Shown here piece by piece: positions 45,981 to 54,349 of a DNA stretch of 64,000 nucleotides. Source of the stretch: Blattabacterium cuenoti (lineage in GTDB: Bacteria; Bacteroidota; Bacteroidia; Flavobacteriales; Blattabacteriaceae). Numbering within the stretch: position 1 is the stretch's first letter; the number at the start of each line of letters is the position of its first letter. The position numbers and the translations under genes were made by a program. Below the pieces are notes generated by a model. That model did not search any database, had not been told where the DNA came from, and saw only the letters and a list, made by a program, of their open reading frames with translations. Where the stretch lies: contig NZ_CP059197.1 in NCBI RefSeq assembly GCF_014251735.1, positions 248,001-312,000 of the forward strand, read 5' to 3'.

Positions 45981-47354
45981 TTATGGATTTTTTCCATAAA
46001 TTAACCGTTCAATAACTTGGTGGATGATCTCAAAATCAAATTTATTTATCAGTTTTTGCATCATTTCTCTAATTTCTTGATTACACAAATTACCTATACT
46101 TCCTTCATGAGAATAAGAAGAAATTTCTTTCTTAAAGGGTTTAAAACGTCCATGTTGAATATCCAAACCAACCTTTTGATAAGCTTCTCTAAAAGAATAT
46201 CCTTTCTGTAGGACAAGTTGATTGACGACTTCTACACTGAATAAGTGTTGATACTTATCCTCTCGAAGAATGTCCTTTCTAACCACAATATGATTCAACA
46301 TGTACCTAAATATAGAAAAACATTTTTTCAATTCATCAAAAACAGGTAAAAATCTTTCTTTAATTATTTGAAAATCTCTATGGTATCCGGAACACAAATT
46401 GGACACAATTAAAGAAATTTCATTAGGCAATGAAGATATTCTATTGCATTTAGCTCGTATGATTTCAAAAACATCTGGATTTTTCTTATGAGGCATAATA
46501 CTAGATCCGGTAGTAAGAAAATCAGGAAAACTAATGAAATTGAAGTTTTGACTTAAATATAAGCAAATATCTTGGGCCATTTTACTCAAAGTACTGGCTA
46601 AAGAAGCAAGGGCTTCTGTTACTATTTTTTCCATTTTTCCACGTCCCATTTGAGCATATACAACATTATAATTTAAATTTTCAAATCCTAATAATTCCGT
46701 TGTCATTTTACGATTTAAAGGAAAAGAAGAACCGTAGCCAGCAGCGGAACCTAAAGGATTCTTGTTAGTAATCCGATAAGCTGTGTGAATTAATAACATA
46801 TCATCTATTAAACTTTCCGCATATGCAGAAAACCAAAGTCCAAAAGAAGAAGGCATAGCAATTTGATAATGAGTATAACCAGGCATTAATATATTTTTAT
46901 ATTGTTCACTTAATTGTAATAATAAATCAAAAAAAGAATAGACTATTAATACAATTTCTTTGATTTCTGTACGAATAAAAAGTTTCAAATCTACCAATAC
47001 TTGATCATTTCTGGATCTCCCACTGTGAATTTTCTTTCCAATTTCTCCTAAACGATCTGTTAACAAAAATTCTATTTGAGAATGAACATCCTCTATTCCC
47101 TCATCCATTTGAAAATTATTTGTTAATATTTCGTGTATATAAATGTGACGCAGTTCCTTAATTAAAATTTTTAAATCTTTTTGATTTAATAATCCAATAC
47201 TTTCTAACATCATCACATGAGCGATGGTTCCAATGACATCATGTGGGGCTAAAAGTATATCTAATTTTGAATCTTTACCTGAAGTAAATTCTTCTATTTC
47301 TCTATTCCTATTATTATGAGGATGGATATCTTTATCTTTTTTCCAAATTTTCAC
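45981..47354 (-). CDS. argH: argininosuccinate lyase
   Basis: Splits argininosuccinate to arginine and fumarate, the last step of arginine synthesis. 457 aa. Motifs are SGRSRNDQVLVDL, PGYTHYQIAMP, NPLGSAAGYGS and the superfamily signature GSSIMPHKKNPD, which carries the catalytic serine. The start is GTG, giving MKIWKKD, a match to flavobacterial ArgH starts. Arginine supply to the host is a known trait of cockroach symbionts. The N-terminus holds no other candidate ATG before the conserved region. Confidence 0.94.
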   Translation of the reverse strand: MKIWKKDKDIHPHNNRNREIEEFTSGKDSKLDILLAPHDVIGTIAHVMMLESIGLLNQKDLKILIKELRHIYIHEILTNNFQMDEGIEDVHSQIEFLLTDRLGEIGKKIHSGRSRNDQVLVDLKLFIRTEIKEIVLIVYSFFDLLLQLSEQYKNILMPGYTHYQIAMPSSFGLWFSAYAESLIDDMLLIHTAYRITNKNPLGSAAGYGSSFPLNRKMTTELLGFENLNYNVVYAQMGRGKMEKIVTEALASLASTLSKMAQDICLYLSQNFNFISFPDFLTTGSSIMPHKKNPDVFEIIRAKCNRISSLPNEISLIVSNLCSGYHRDFQIIKERFLPVFDELKKCFSIFRYMLNHIVVRKDILREDKYQHLFSVEVVNQLVLQKGYSFREAYQKVGLDIQHGRFKPFKKEISSYSHEGSIGNLCNQEIREMMQKLINKFDFEIIHQVIERLIYGKNP

Positions 47355-47380
47355 GTGATAACATGTTTTAGATTTTTTCT

Positions 47381-47402
47381 ATCTTTACTTTAATTTAAAG
47401 AT
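47381..47402. repeat. inverted repeat in the argH-gyrB gap
   Basis: ATCTTTA (47381-47387) and TAAAGAT (47396-47402) form a 7-base dyad with an 8-base spacer. A near -7 box TATCTTTA (47380-47387) overlaps its left arm and could drive gyrB. The gap is 122 bases with divergent genes on both sides. Confidence 0.4.
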
Positions 47403-47449
47403 CCTATAAAACTATTAAAACTATAAATTTTTATGAAAATAGGAAAAAT

Positions 47450-47466
47450 TTCTAATAAAATTAGAA
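47450..47466. repeat. inverted repeat just before gyrB
   Basis: TTCTAAT-AAA-ATTAGAA is a perfect 7-base-arm dyad that ends 10 bases before the gyrB ATG, so it could be an mRNA hairpin affecting translation or a DNA operator. Its core TCTAAT/ATTAGA is the same as the dyad at 33433-33448. Confidence 0.45.
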
Positions 47467-47476
47467 TTGTTTATGT

Positions 47477-49420
47477 ATGAGTAATAAAAATACAGATTAT
47501 ACAGCAGATAGCATCCAATCCCTAGAAGGGATTGAACATATAAGGCGTAGACCTTCTATGTATATTGGAGACGTGGGAATTAGAGGATTGCATCATTTAG
47601 TATATGAAGTGATCGATAATTCCGTAGATGAATCATTAGCAGGTTATTGTAATAAAATATGGGTGACCATTCACAAAAATGGATTTATTACAGTCATGGA
47701 TAATGGTCGGGGGATCCCTATCGATATTCATAAAAAAGAAGGAAAGTCTGCTCTTGAAGTAGTCATGACTAAAATAGGAGCGGGTGGAAAATTTGACAAA
47801 AACTCCTATAAAATTTCTGGAGGATTGCATGGGGTAGGGATATCCTGTGTCAATGCCTTATCCAAAAGACTTATAGTGACAGTTTATCGTAACGGAAAAG
47901 TTTACCAACAAGAATATTTGAGAGGAACACCTCTTGATCGGGTACAATGTTTGGGAACAACGAATCTGCAAGGAACAAAAATTCATTATATAGCTGATAA
48001 TTCTATTTTCAATTCGATCACATATCATTATGAAATATTATCCACACGTTTGAAAGAATTAGCTTTTCTAAATAAAGGATTGCACTTATTTTTAAAAGAC
48101 GAAAGGAGTCACATAGAAGAAGACCCAAAACAAGAGTATTTTTTCTCTAAAAATGGATTAAAAGAATACCTCACTATTCTAGATAAGAATCAAGAACCCT
48201 TAACAAGGAACATGATTTTTATTGAAGGAGAAAAAGAAAATACCATTGTAGAAGTAGCAATGCAGTACAATACCTCTTTCAAAGAGAGAATTTATTCTTA
48301 TGTGAATAATATCAATACTTCGGAAGGAGGGACTCATATTTCTGGATTTCGAAGAGCATTAACAAGAACATTTAAGAAATACACGGATGGACTTTTATCC
48401 AACAAAGATAATAAAAAAGACAAAGTAGATTTGACGGGAGATGATTTCCGAGAAGGTCTTACAGCTATTATATCTGTAAGGGTGATGGAACCTCAATTTG
48501 AAGGACAAACTAAAACAAAATTAAGCAATCACGAAGTAGGAGGAATTGTAGATAAAATTGTGGGGGAGATGTTAAACAGTTATCTAGAAGAAAACCCCAG
48601 TGATAGAAGAAAAATTATTGATAAAGTCATCTTATCGGCTAAAGCACGTCAAGCTGCTAAAAAAGCTCGTGAATTAATACAAAAAAAGAATCCCATATAC
48701 AATAGCATTTTACCTGGAAAATTAGCGGATTGTTCTTTCAATAATCCAGAAAATTGTGAAATTTATTTGGTAGAAGGAGATTCTGCAGGAGGAACGGCTA
48801 AACAAGGTAGAGATCGTAGCTTTCAAGCTATCTTACCTTTACGAGGGAAGATCCTAAATGTAGAAAAGGCAATGCAACATAAAATATTTGAAAATGAAGA
48901 AATTAGGAATATATTTACATCGCTGGGGGTTTCTATTGGAACCGAAGAAGATCCAAAAAATTTAAATGTAAAAAAACTTAGATATAATAAAATTATTATT
49001 ATGACAGATGCAGATATAGATGGAAGTCATATTTCCACTTTGATTTTAACATTGTTCTTTCGTTATATGAAACCATTAATAGAAAAGGGACACATCTATA
49101 TTGCGACCCCTCCTCTTTATTTAATCCGAAAAGGAAATCATTCTCAATATGCTTGGAGTGATGAGGAAAGAGAAAACATTCTCCAAAGATTAGGAGGAAG
49201 AAAAAAGGTCAATGTACAACGTTATAAAGGATTAGGAGAAATGAATGCGGAACAACTTTGGGAAACTACTATGAATCCCAAAAAAAGGACCTTACGCAAG
49301 GTTCATATAGAAAACATTTCGGAAGCCGATAAAATATTTTCTATTCTTATGGGAGAGGAAGTCCCTCCACGTAGAAATTTCATAGAAAAAAATGCAATTT
49401 ATGCAAAAATTGATGTTTAG
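47477..49420 (+). CDS. gyrB: DNA gyrase subunit B
   Basis: A 647-aa type II topoisomerase subunit that hydrolyses ATP to introduce negative supercoils with GyrA. The GHKL ATPase domain has EVIDNSVDESLAG, MDNGRGIPI and SGGLHGVG; the transducer and TOPRIM domains follow with LVEGDSAGG, LPLRGKILNVEKA and DADIDGSHI. The C-terminal end is AQLWETTMNP-like, here EQLWETTMNPKKR. The length is normal for the short GyrB class. uppP follows by 33 bases. Confidence 0.97.
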   Translation: MSNKNTDYTADSIQSLEGIEHIRRRPSMYIGDVGIRGLHHLVYEVIDNSVDESLAGYCNKIWVTIHKNGFITVMDNGRGIPIDIHKKEGKSALEVVMTKIGAGGKFDKNSYKISGGLHGVGISCVNALSKRLIVTVYRNGKVYQQEYLRGTPLDRVQCLGTTNLQGTKIHYIADNSIFNSITYHYEILSTRLKELAFLNKGLHLFLKDERSHIEEDPKQEYFFSKNGLKEYLTILDKNQEPLTRNMIFIEGEKENTIVEVAMQYNTSFKERIYSYVNNINTSEGGTHISGFRRALTRTFKKYTDGLLSNKDNKKDKVDLTGDDFREGLTAIISVRVMEPQFEGQTKTKLSNHEVGGIVDKIVGEMLNSYLEENPSDRRKIIDKVILSAKARQAAKKARELIQKKNPIYNSILPGKLADCSFNNPENCEIYLVEGDSAGGTAKQGRDRSFQAILPLRGKILNVEKAMQHKIFENEEIRNIFTSLGVSIGTEEDPKNLNVKKLRYNKIIIMTDADIDGSHISTLILTLFFRYMKPLIEKGHIYIATPPLYLIRKGNHSQYAWSDEERENILQRLGGRKKVNVQRYKGLGEMNAEQLWETTMNPKKRTLRKVHIENISEADKIFSILMGEEVPPRRNFIEKNAIYAKIDV

Positions 49421-49453
49421 TTTTAGTGTATTACATGCAAAAAAAGATAATTA

Positions 49454-50302
49454 ATGAATTATATTCAATCAATCCTATTAGGGATTATTGAAGGTCTTAC
49501 AGAATTTTTTCCTATTTCTTCTACAGGACATATGATCCTTGCAGCTTCCATTATGGGAATACTCGATAAAACAATCACGAAATTATTCCTGATATCTGTT
49601 CAATTTGGAGCGGTTTTTTCGATGGTTTTTTTATATCGAAAAAAATTTTTTTTTCAAAAAGCAGATTTTTATCTAAAAATTTTTCTGGCTAGTTTTCCTA
49701 TAGGAATTTTTGGTTTTTTATTGAATAGCAGAACAAATTTATTCTTAGGAAATCCACTCATCGTCGCTTTTTTTCTTATTATAGGAGGAATAATTCTTTT
49801 GAAAGTGGAAAATGTTTATGGAAAAAATTTGGATAAAAGTAATCATATCAATTATTTTCAAGCTTTTATTATTGGATTATGCCAATGTATGGCTATAATT
49901 CCAGGAGTATCTAGAAGTGCGGCTACGATAGCTGCTTGTATGTTACAAAATATTCATAGAATCAAGGCTATTGAATTTTCTTTTTTTTTATCTGTTCCGG
50001 TTATTGTTATTGCCACATGTAAAAAATTATTTGACTATTATTTTCAATTAATTTATTTCAGTTTTCCATGTAATTTTCGTCTTATCATTCCCATAGGCAA
50101 AGAACTTTTACTACAAGAAATCCAGTTATTGATTATTGGAAATATAGTCGCTTTCATTACAGGAATTTTATCGATAAAATGTTTTATGGCTTATTTAAAA
50201 AGAAATAATTTTAAATTGTTTGGATATTATCGAATTATTTTTGGACTGTTATTCATTGTGATCCATTATGTTTTTCAACCGATTGGAAAGTTCAAGTTTT
50301 GA
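49454..50302 (+). CDS. uppP: undecaprenyl-diphosphatase
   Basis: A 282-aa membrane enzyme (BacA family) that removes a phosphate from undecaprenyl diphosphate, recycling the carrier used for peptidoglycan. Motifs are GIIEGLTEFFPISSTGHM near the N-terminus and IIPGVSRSAATI near residue 153, both part of the active site. About eight membrane segments. It ends in TTGA, which includes the TTG start of truB. Confidence 0.95.
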   Translation: MNYIQSILLGIIEGLTEFFPISSTGHMILAASIMGILDKTITKLFLISVQFGAVFSMVFLYRKKFFFQKADFYLKIFLASFPIGIFGFLLNSRTNLFLGNPLIVAFFLIIGGIILLKVENVYGKNLDKSNHINYFQAFIIGLCQCMAIIPGVSRSAATIAACMLQNIHRIKAIEFSFFLSVPVIVIATCKKLFDYYFQLIYFSFPCNFRLIIPIGKELLLQEIQLLIIGNIVAFITGILSIKCFMAYLKRNNFKLFGYYRIIFGLLFIVIHYVFQPIGKFKF

Positions 50303-51015
50303 AAAATTTATCAGAATCCGCATTCGAAAAGGATCAGCTTTTATTAATAGATAAACCGTGGGGGTGGACTTCTTTTGAAGTTGTGAAAATAATCAGAAAA
50401 AAAATTAGGAGTTTTTTTGGAGAAAACTTAAAAATAGGACATGCGGGTACTCTAGATCCTCTTGCTACAGGACTTTTAATTGTTCTTATAGGGAGAAAAT
50501 ATACCAAAAAAGTGGATTATATTCAAAATTATAAAAAAACTTATACAGGAATTATCAAACTGGGTTGTATGACCCAATCTTTTGATTCAGAAACCGAAGA
50601 ATATAATTTATCTTCCACTTCACATATCACCCATGAACTTGTTCAAGAAATATCTAAAAAATTTAATGGAGAAATAAATCAATATCCACCTGATTTTTCC
50701 GCCTTACGAATGAAAGGAAAACGATTATACGAATATGCTAGAAAAGGCAAAAAAATCAATCATATGAAACCTAGAAGAGTCAAAATTTATAAATTTCATA
50801 TCTTAAAAATTGGAATCCCCTATATTCAATTTTTTGTAGAATGTGGGAAAGGAACTTATATTCGATCCATCGCCAAAGATTTTGGAATAGCGATAAAAAG
50901 CGGAGCATATCTTCTTTCTTTAAGAAGAGAAAGCATAGGTCCTTTTTCTATTAAGAATAGTTATTCTATGGATTTTGAACTTTCAAATTCAAAAAGGATG
51001 AATCTTACAGGTTAG
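50299..51015 (+). CDS. truB: tRNA pseudouridine-55 synthase
   Basis: Makes pseudouridine 55 in the T loop of tRNAs. 238 aa. It has [16 protein letters not shown], the catalytic [29 protein letters not shown]-like sequence and [13 protein letters not shown]. The start is TTG, overlapping the uppP stop by 4 bases; no ATG occurs before the conserved IDKP motif, so this start is needed. The end overlaps rpsP by 11 bases on the other strand. Confidence 0.93.
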   Translation: MKNLSESAFEKDQLLLIDKPWGWTSFEVVKIIRKKIRSFFGENLKIGHAGTLDPLATGLLIVLIGRKYTKKVDYIQNYKKTYTGIIKLGCMTQSFDSETEEYNLSSTSHITHELVQEISKKFNGEINQYPPDFSALRMKGKRLYEYARKGKKINHMKPRRVKIYKFHILKIGIPYIQFFVECGKGTYIRSIAKDFGIAIKSGAYLLSLRRESIGPFSIKNSYSMDFELSNSKRMNLTG

Positions 51016-51349
51016 TTATTTTTTTTTCTGACCAAACATGAAATTTTTGATGGGCTTCTTCATCACTAAATGCCCCCTTTTTAACTCCTTCTAATAAATG
51101 TTTTTTTAGTAACACTCCTTTTTTAGAAAAAATGGATCTTACTGTATCTGTTGGTTGTGCACCTTTCATTAACCACAATACAGACTTTTGTATTTTTAAT
51201 ACTGTTGAAGGAGGATCAGTATGAGGATTGTAAGTCCCTAGTTTTTCAATAAATTTACCATCTCTTGGAGCACGAGAATCAGCTACCACTATATGGTAAA
51301 TAGGCCTATGTTTTTTCCCGATTCTTTTTAAACGTATTTTAACAGACAT
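51005..51349 (-). CDS. rpsP: 30S ribosomal protein S16
   Basis: A 114-aa protein of the small subunit. The first 80 residues are the S16 domain ([26 protein letters not shown]-like start, [10 protein letters not shown]). The remaining tail, [15 protein letters not shown] onward, is the Bacteroidota extension, shorter than in free-living relatives. It is the only minus-strand gene here and faces a 260-base non-coding region at its 5' side. Confidence 0.95.
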   Translation of the reverse strand: MSVKIRLKRIGKKHRPIYHIVVADSRAPRDGKFIEKLGTYNPHTDPPSTVLKIQKSVLWLMKGAQPTDTVRSIFSKKGVLLKKHLLEGVKKGAFSDEEAHQKFHVWSEKKITNL

Positions 51350-51483
51350 AATTAATTCATTTTTTTATAGAAAAAATTTTATATTACATAATTTAAGACA
51401 AAAATATCGTTTATTTTATCCTTAAAAAAAAAAACGATGATTTTGTTGCGCATAGAGTAAAGTTAGGATTGGAGGATCTCTTT

Positions 51484-51544
51484 AACATTGTAGGAATTTC
51501 AGGGATTCCATGAAGGACGGTGTCCTACACAATAGGTTTTTTTT
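51484..51544 (+). ncRNA. candidate structured RNA with alternative folds
   Basis: In the 260-base gap between rpsP and tRNA-Gln, this segment can form a closing stem ATTGT/ACAAT (51487-51491 and 51529-51533). The stem holds two hairpins, GGAAT/ATTCC (51493-51509) and AGGAC/GTCCT (51514-51526). It extends by AAC/GTT and ends in eight T. A rival helix pairs TGTAGGA (51489-51495) with TCCTACA (51523-51529), and CCTA/TAGG (51524-51536) before the T run could act as a weak terminator. It is richer in G and C than its flanks. It does not show the SRP GGAAG core or a tRNA-like end. It may be a small RNA or a leader; the family is unknown. Confidence 0.4.
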
Positions 51545-51569
51545 CATCTAAAAATAGCTTTATGCATAA

Positions 51570-51599
51570 TTGTTTTTGAAAAAAAATGGTATATATTTA
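51570..51599 (+). promoter_or_regulatory. putative tRNA-Gln promoter
   Basis: TTG (51570-51572) and TATATTTA (51592-51599, seven of eight to TAnnTTTG) are 19 bases apart, and the tRNA begins 11 bases after the -7 box, in good agreement with a start just upstream of the mature 5' end. Confidence 0.5.
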
Positions 51600-51609
51600 C
51601 ATTTTTCAT

Positions 51610-51680
51610 AGACCCGTTGTGTAACGGTAGCACAGCAGATTTTGGTTCTGTTAGTTGGGGTTCGAGTCCCTACGGGTCTG
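51610..51680 (+). tRNA. tRNA-Gln (anticodon TTG)
   Basis: A 71-base cloverleaf. The acceptor AGACCCG pairs with CGGGTCT. The anticodon stem GCAGA/TCTGT surrounds a loop whose anticodon is TTG. The T arm is TGGGG-TTCGAGT-CCCTA. The discriminator is G and CCA is not encoded. It reads CAA and CAG codons. The symporter gene follows 41 bases later and may share its transcript. Confidence 0.95.
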
Positions 51681-51721
51681 TTACCAGATAATCCTTTAGT
51701 AGAGATGTTGAATTTTACAAA

Positions 51722-53119
51722 ATGAGTATTGGAATGAAAGTAAAAAAAGAAAAAATTTTACTAATAGCATTTTTAAGTGTTTTAGCATATGTTTTTATCC
51801 ACTTATCAAAATCATTTTTTGGATTAGATAAAGGGATTCTTTGCATGTTGAGATGTTTCGTTATATCTCTATTCATATTTTATGCATTTCTGAAAAAGGA
51901 CTTAACAACTTGGATTTTGTTATCCATCATCATAGGAATAGAAGTCGGATTAGATCAACCGAAGATTGCTATAGAACTAAGATTTTTATCTCAAATATTT
52001 TTGAGAATGATCAAAACGATTATAGCTCCAATATTATTTTCCACTTTAATAGTGGGTATAGCTAGTCACTCTAATATTAAACAATTAGGGAGTATGGGAT
52101 GGAAATCTCTCCTGTATTTCGAAATAGTAACGACTTTAGCCTTGTTCATTGGTCTTATTGCCATTAATGTATCTCAAGCAGGAGTAGGAATTGTAATGCC
52201 TTCAGGAATGATGGAACAGCAATTACCGAAAGTAGAAAGTAGATCTTGGCAAGATACGATCCTTCATGTTTTTCCAGAAAATTTCATTAAATCTATTTAT
52301 CATGGAGATGTATTACCTATTGTGGTATTTTCCGTTATTTTTGGTGTATCTATGGTTTTTTTGGATGAAAAAAAACGTAGTCCTCTATTACTATTTGCAG
52401 AGAGTCTTTCAGAGATCATGTTTAAATTTACTAAGATCATCATGTATTTTGCTCCTATAGGAGTAGGATCTGCTATCGCTTATACAGTAGGACATATGGG
52501 ATTGGATATATTATATAATCTTTTTCAATTATTATTGACCCTTTATATTGCTTTGCTTATATTTTTAATAGTGGTTTTATTCCCTATTCTTTTGTGGATT
52601 AAAGTTCCTTTAAGAGGGTTTGTCAAAGCCTTAACGGAACCTGTATCCTTAGCGTTTGCTACTACAAGTTCCGAATCGGCCTTACCTCTTCTTATGGAAA
52701 ATTTAGAAAAATTAGGTGTTCCTAGAAAAATTGTTGCTTTTGTGATTCCTACAGGTTATAGTTTTAATTTAGATGGAACAACTCTTTATTTATCTTTAGC
52801 TACTGTGTTTGTAGCACAAGCTTCTGGAATTCCTTTGAGTTTTAGTCAACAAATATTTATAGGTTTAACTTTAATTTTAACTAGTAAAGGTGTTGCTGGA
52901 GTACCCAGAGCGTCTTTAGTAATTCTTTTAGCTACTGTAGCGTCTTTTGGGTTACCTACTTGGCCAATATTAGCAATTATAGGAATAGATGAATTGATGG
53001 ATATGGCTCGAACTACTGTAAACGTTATAGGAAATGGATTGGCAAGTTGTGTCATTGCTCGTTCAGAAGGAGAATTAGACGATAAAAAAATGTTAGATTA
53101 TATAAAACGTGAGAACTAA
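51722..53119 (+). CDS. dicarboxylate/amino acid:cation symporter (glutamate/aspartate type)
   Basis: A 465-aa membrane protein of the GltP/DctA/SLC1 family, importing glutamate, aspartate or C4-dicarboxylates with H+ or Na+. Family marks are the serine-rich loop ATTSSESALPLLMENLEKLG, the TGYSFNLDGTTLYL motif (equivalent to NMDGT), and SKGVAGVPRASLVIL near the second hairpin, followed by DELMDMARTTVNVIGN with binding-site residues. The N-terminus is about 50 residues longer than E. coli GltP. It is the only amino acid importer in the window and may bring host glutamate in for nitrogen assimilation. Confidence 0.9.
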   Translation: MSIGMKVKKEKILLIAFLSVLAYVFIHLSKSFFGLDKGILCMLRCFVISLFIFYAFLKKDLTTWILLSIIIGIEVGLDQPKIAIELRFLSQIFLRMIKTIIAPILFSTLIVGIASHSNIKQLGSMGWKSLLYFEIVTTLALFIGLIAINVSQAGVGIVMPSGMMEQQLPKVESRSWQDTILHVFPENFIKSIYHGDVLPIVVFSVIFGVSMVFLDEKKRSPLLLFAESLSEIMFKFTKIIMYFAPIGVGSAIAYTVGHMGLDILYNLFQLLLTLYIALLIFLIVVLFPILLWIKVPLRGFVKALTEPVSLAFATTSSESALPLLMENLEKLGVPRKIVAFVIPTGYSFNLDGTTLYLSLATVFVAQASGIPLSFSQQIFIGLTLILTSKGVAGVPRASLVILLATVASFGLPTWPILAIIGIDELMDMARTTVNVIGNGLASCVIARSEGELDDKKMLDYIKREN

Positions 53120-53144
53120 CGGTTAAGGAATTAAATCGTATTTT

Positions 53145-54203
53145 TTGAAGAAAAGTTGTTTTTTTTATAAAAAAAAAAATTCTCTAGTTACAAATGGAGT
53201 AGTTACGAAAAAAAGTCCTTCCAATATCGCTCTGATAAAATATTGGGGTAAGCATAAAAATAAAATTCAAATTCCGTCTAATTCGTCTATTAGTTATTCT
53301 CTAGGAAATATTTATACAGAGACACGATTAATTTATCATCTGAGAGAAAAAAAAAAGAGGTCTATAAGAATTTTCTTTTCTGGAAAAGAAAATACTAGTT
53401 TTCTTCCAAAAATTTTGGAATTTTTTCATAGGATTTCACTTTATTGTTCTTATTTACGAGATTTCAATTTTGTGATAGAAACCAAGAATACTTTTCCACA
53501 CAGTAGTGGAATAGCTTCTTCTGCCTCCTCTATGAGTGCTTTAGCTTTATGTATCATGGAAATAGAAAAAAAATTAGTTGCTTCTTTAGAAGAAGATTTT
53601 TTTTTAAAAAAAGCATCTTTTTTAGCCAGATTGGGTTCTGGTAGCGCTTGTCGATCTATATATCCTGGACTTGTGGTTTGGGGGTTTCACAAATCCATAA
53701 AGGGAAGCAATAATCTTTATGCTATCCCTTATCCCTATAAAATACACCCTATTTTTACAAAGATGGGAGATACTATTTTAGTAATAGATGAATATCCTAA
53801 AAAAATTTTGAGTTCAAAAGGACATCAACTAATGATTCACCACCCTTATGCTAAAGAAAGATTTAAATGTGCTAATAAAAATATGGATAGACTAATATCC
53901 ATATTAAAAATGGGGGATTTACAAGAATTTGGAAAATTAATAGAACATGAAGCTTTGACATTACATGCCATGATTATGACCTCTCATCCCTATTTCTTAT
54001 GGATGAAACCGAATACACTTCACGTACTTTATAAAGTATGGGATTTTAGAAAACAAAGCAAAAAAAATATCTATTTTACACTAGATGCAGGAGCAAATGT
54101 TCACCTTTTATATCCTATTCAAGAAAAAGTCTCCATCATAAAATGGATATATAGTGATCTTTTCTCTTTTTGTAAAAAAATTATCGAAAGTTTTTGTCAA
54201 TAA
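53145..54203 (+). CDS. mvaD: diphosphomevalonate decarboxylase
   Basis: The last mevalonate-pathway step, giving isopentenyl diphosphate for undecaprenyl and quinone chains. 352 aa, GHMP kinase fold. Motifs are SPSNIALIKYWGKH, the ATP loop FPHSSGIASSASS, RLGSGSACRSIYPG and a late LDAGANVHLL. The start is TTG at 53145; the conserved SPSN motif then lies at residue 24, as in flavobacterial proteins. A run of eleven A at 53169-53179 is in this frame. The region before the SPSN motif is weakly conserved, so the start is a little uncertain. Confidence 0.9.
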   Translation: MKKSCFFYKKKNSLVTNGVVTKKSPSNIALIKYWGKHKNKIQIPSNSSISYSLGNIYTETRLIYHLREKKKRSIRIFFSGKENTSFLPKILEFFHRISLYCSYLRDFNFVIETKNTFPHSSGIASSASSMSALALCIMEIEKKLVASLEEDFFLKKASFLARLGSGSACRSIYPGLVVWGFHKSIKGSNNLYAIPYPYKIHPIFTKMGDTILVIDEYPKKILSSKGHQLMIHHPYAKERFKCANKNMDRLISILKMGDLQEFGKLIEHEALTLHAMIMTSHPYFLWMKPNTLHVLYKVWDFRKQSKKNIYFTLDAGANVHLLYPIQEKVSIIKWIYSDLFSFCKKIIESFCQ

Positions 54204-54225
54204 ATGGATTGATTGTCTATCTTTG
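54193..54225 (+). promoter_or_regulatory. putative tRNA-His promoter
   Basis: TTTG (54193-54196) within a T run and a perfect -7 box TATCTTTG (54218-54225) are 21 bases apart. The first part lies in the last codons of mvaD. The predicted transcript starts near 54232, about 17 bases before the tRNA. Confidence 0.6.
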
Positions 54226-54248
54226 TTTTGTTCTGAACATAAATAAAT

Positions 54249-54324
54249 GGTGGACGTAGCTCAGTTGGTTTAGAGCATCAGATTGTGGTTCTGAGGGTCG
54301 CCGGTTCGAATCCGGTCGTCCACC
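54249..54324 (+). tRNA. tRNA-His (anticodon GTG)
   Basis: A cloverleaf with acceptor GTGGACG (from 54250) paired with CGTCCAC and an extra 5' G at 54249 facing C73, the identity element of tRNA-His. The anticodon stem TCAGA/TCTGA surrounds TTGTGGT, whose anticodon is GTG. The T arm is GCCGG-TTCGAAT-CCGGT. The CCA end is not fully encoded. It is charged by HisS, also in this window. Confidence 0.96.
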
Positions 54325-54328
54325 CATT

Positions 54329-54349
54329 CATTAATTTAATGTTTTTTTT
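54329..54349 (+). terminator. intrinsic terminator after tRNA-His
   Basis: CATTA-ATT-TAATG followed by eight T, directly after the tRNA 3' end. It overlaps the stop and last codons of the convergent aspC, so the T run is coding DNA on the other strand. Confidence 0.6.

Noticed and set aside
51484-51544. SRP (4.5S) RNA for the structured intergenic segment
   Set aside because: The universal core with a GGAA tetraloop followed by the AGCAGC side of the asymmetric loop is not present, and the hairpin loops do not fit it.
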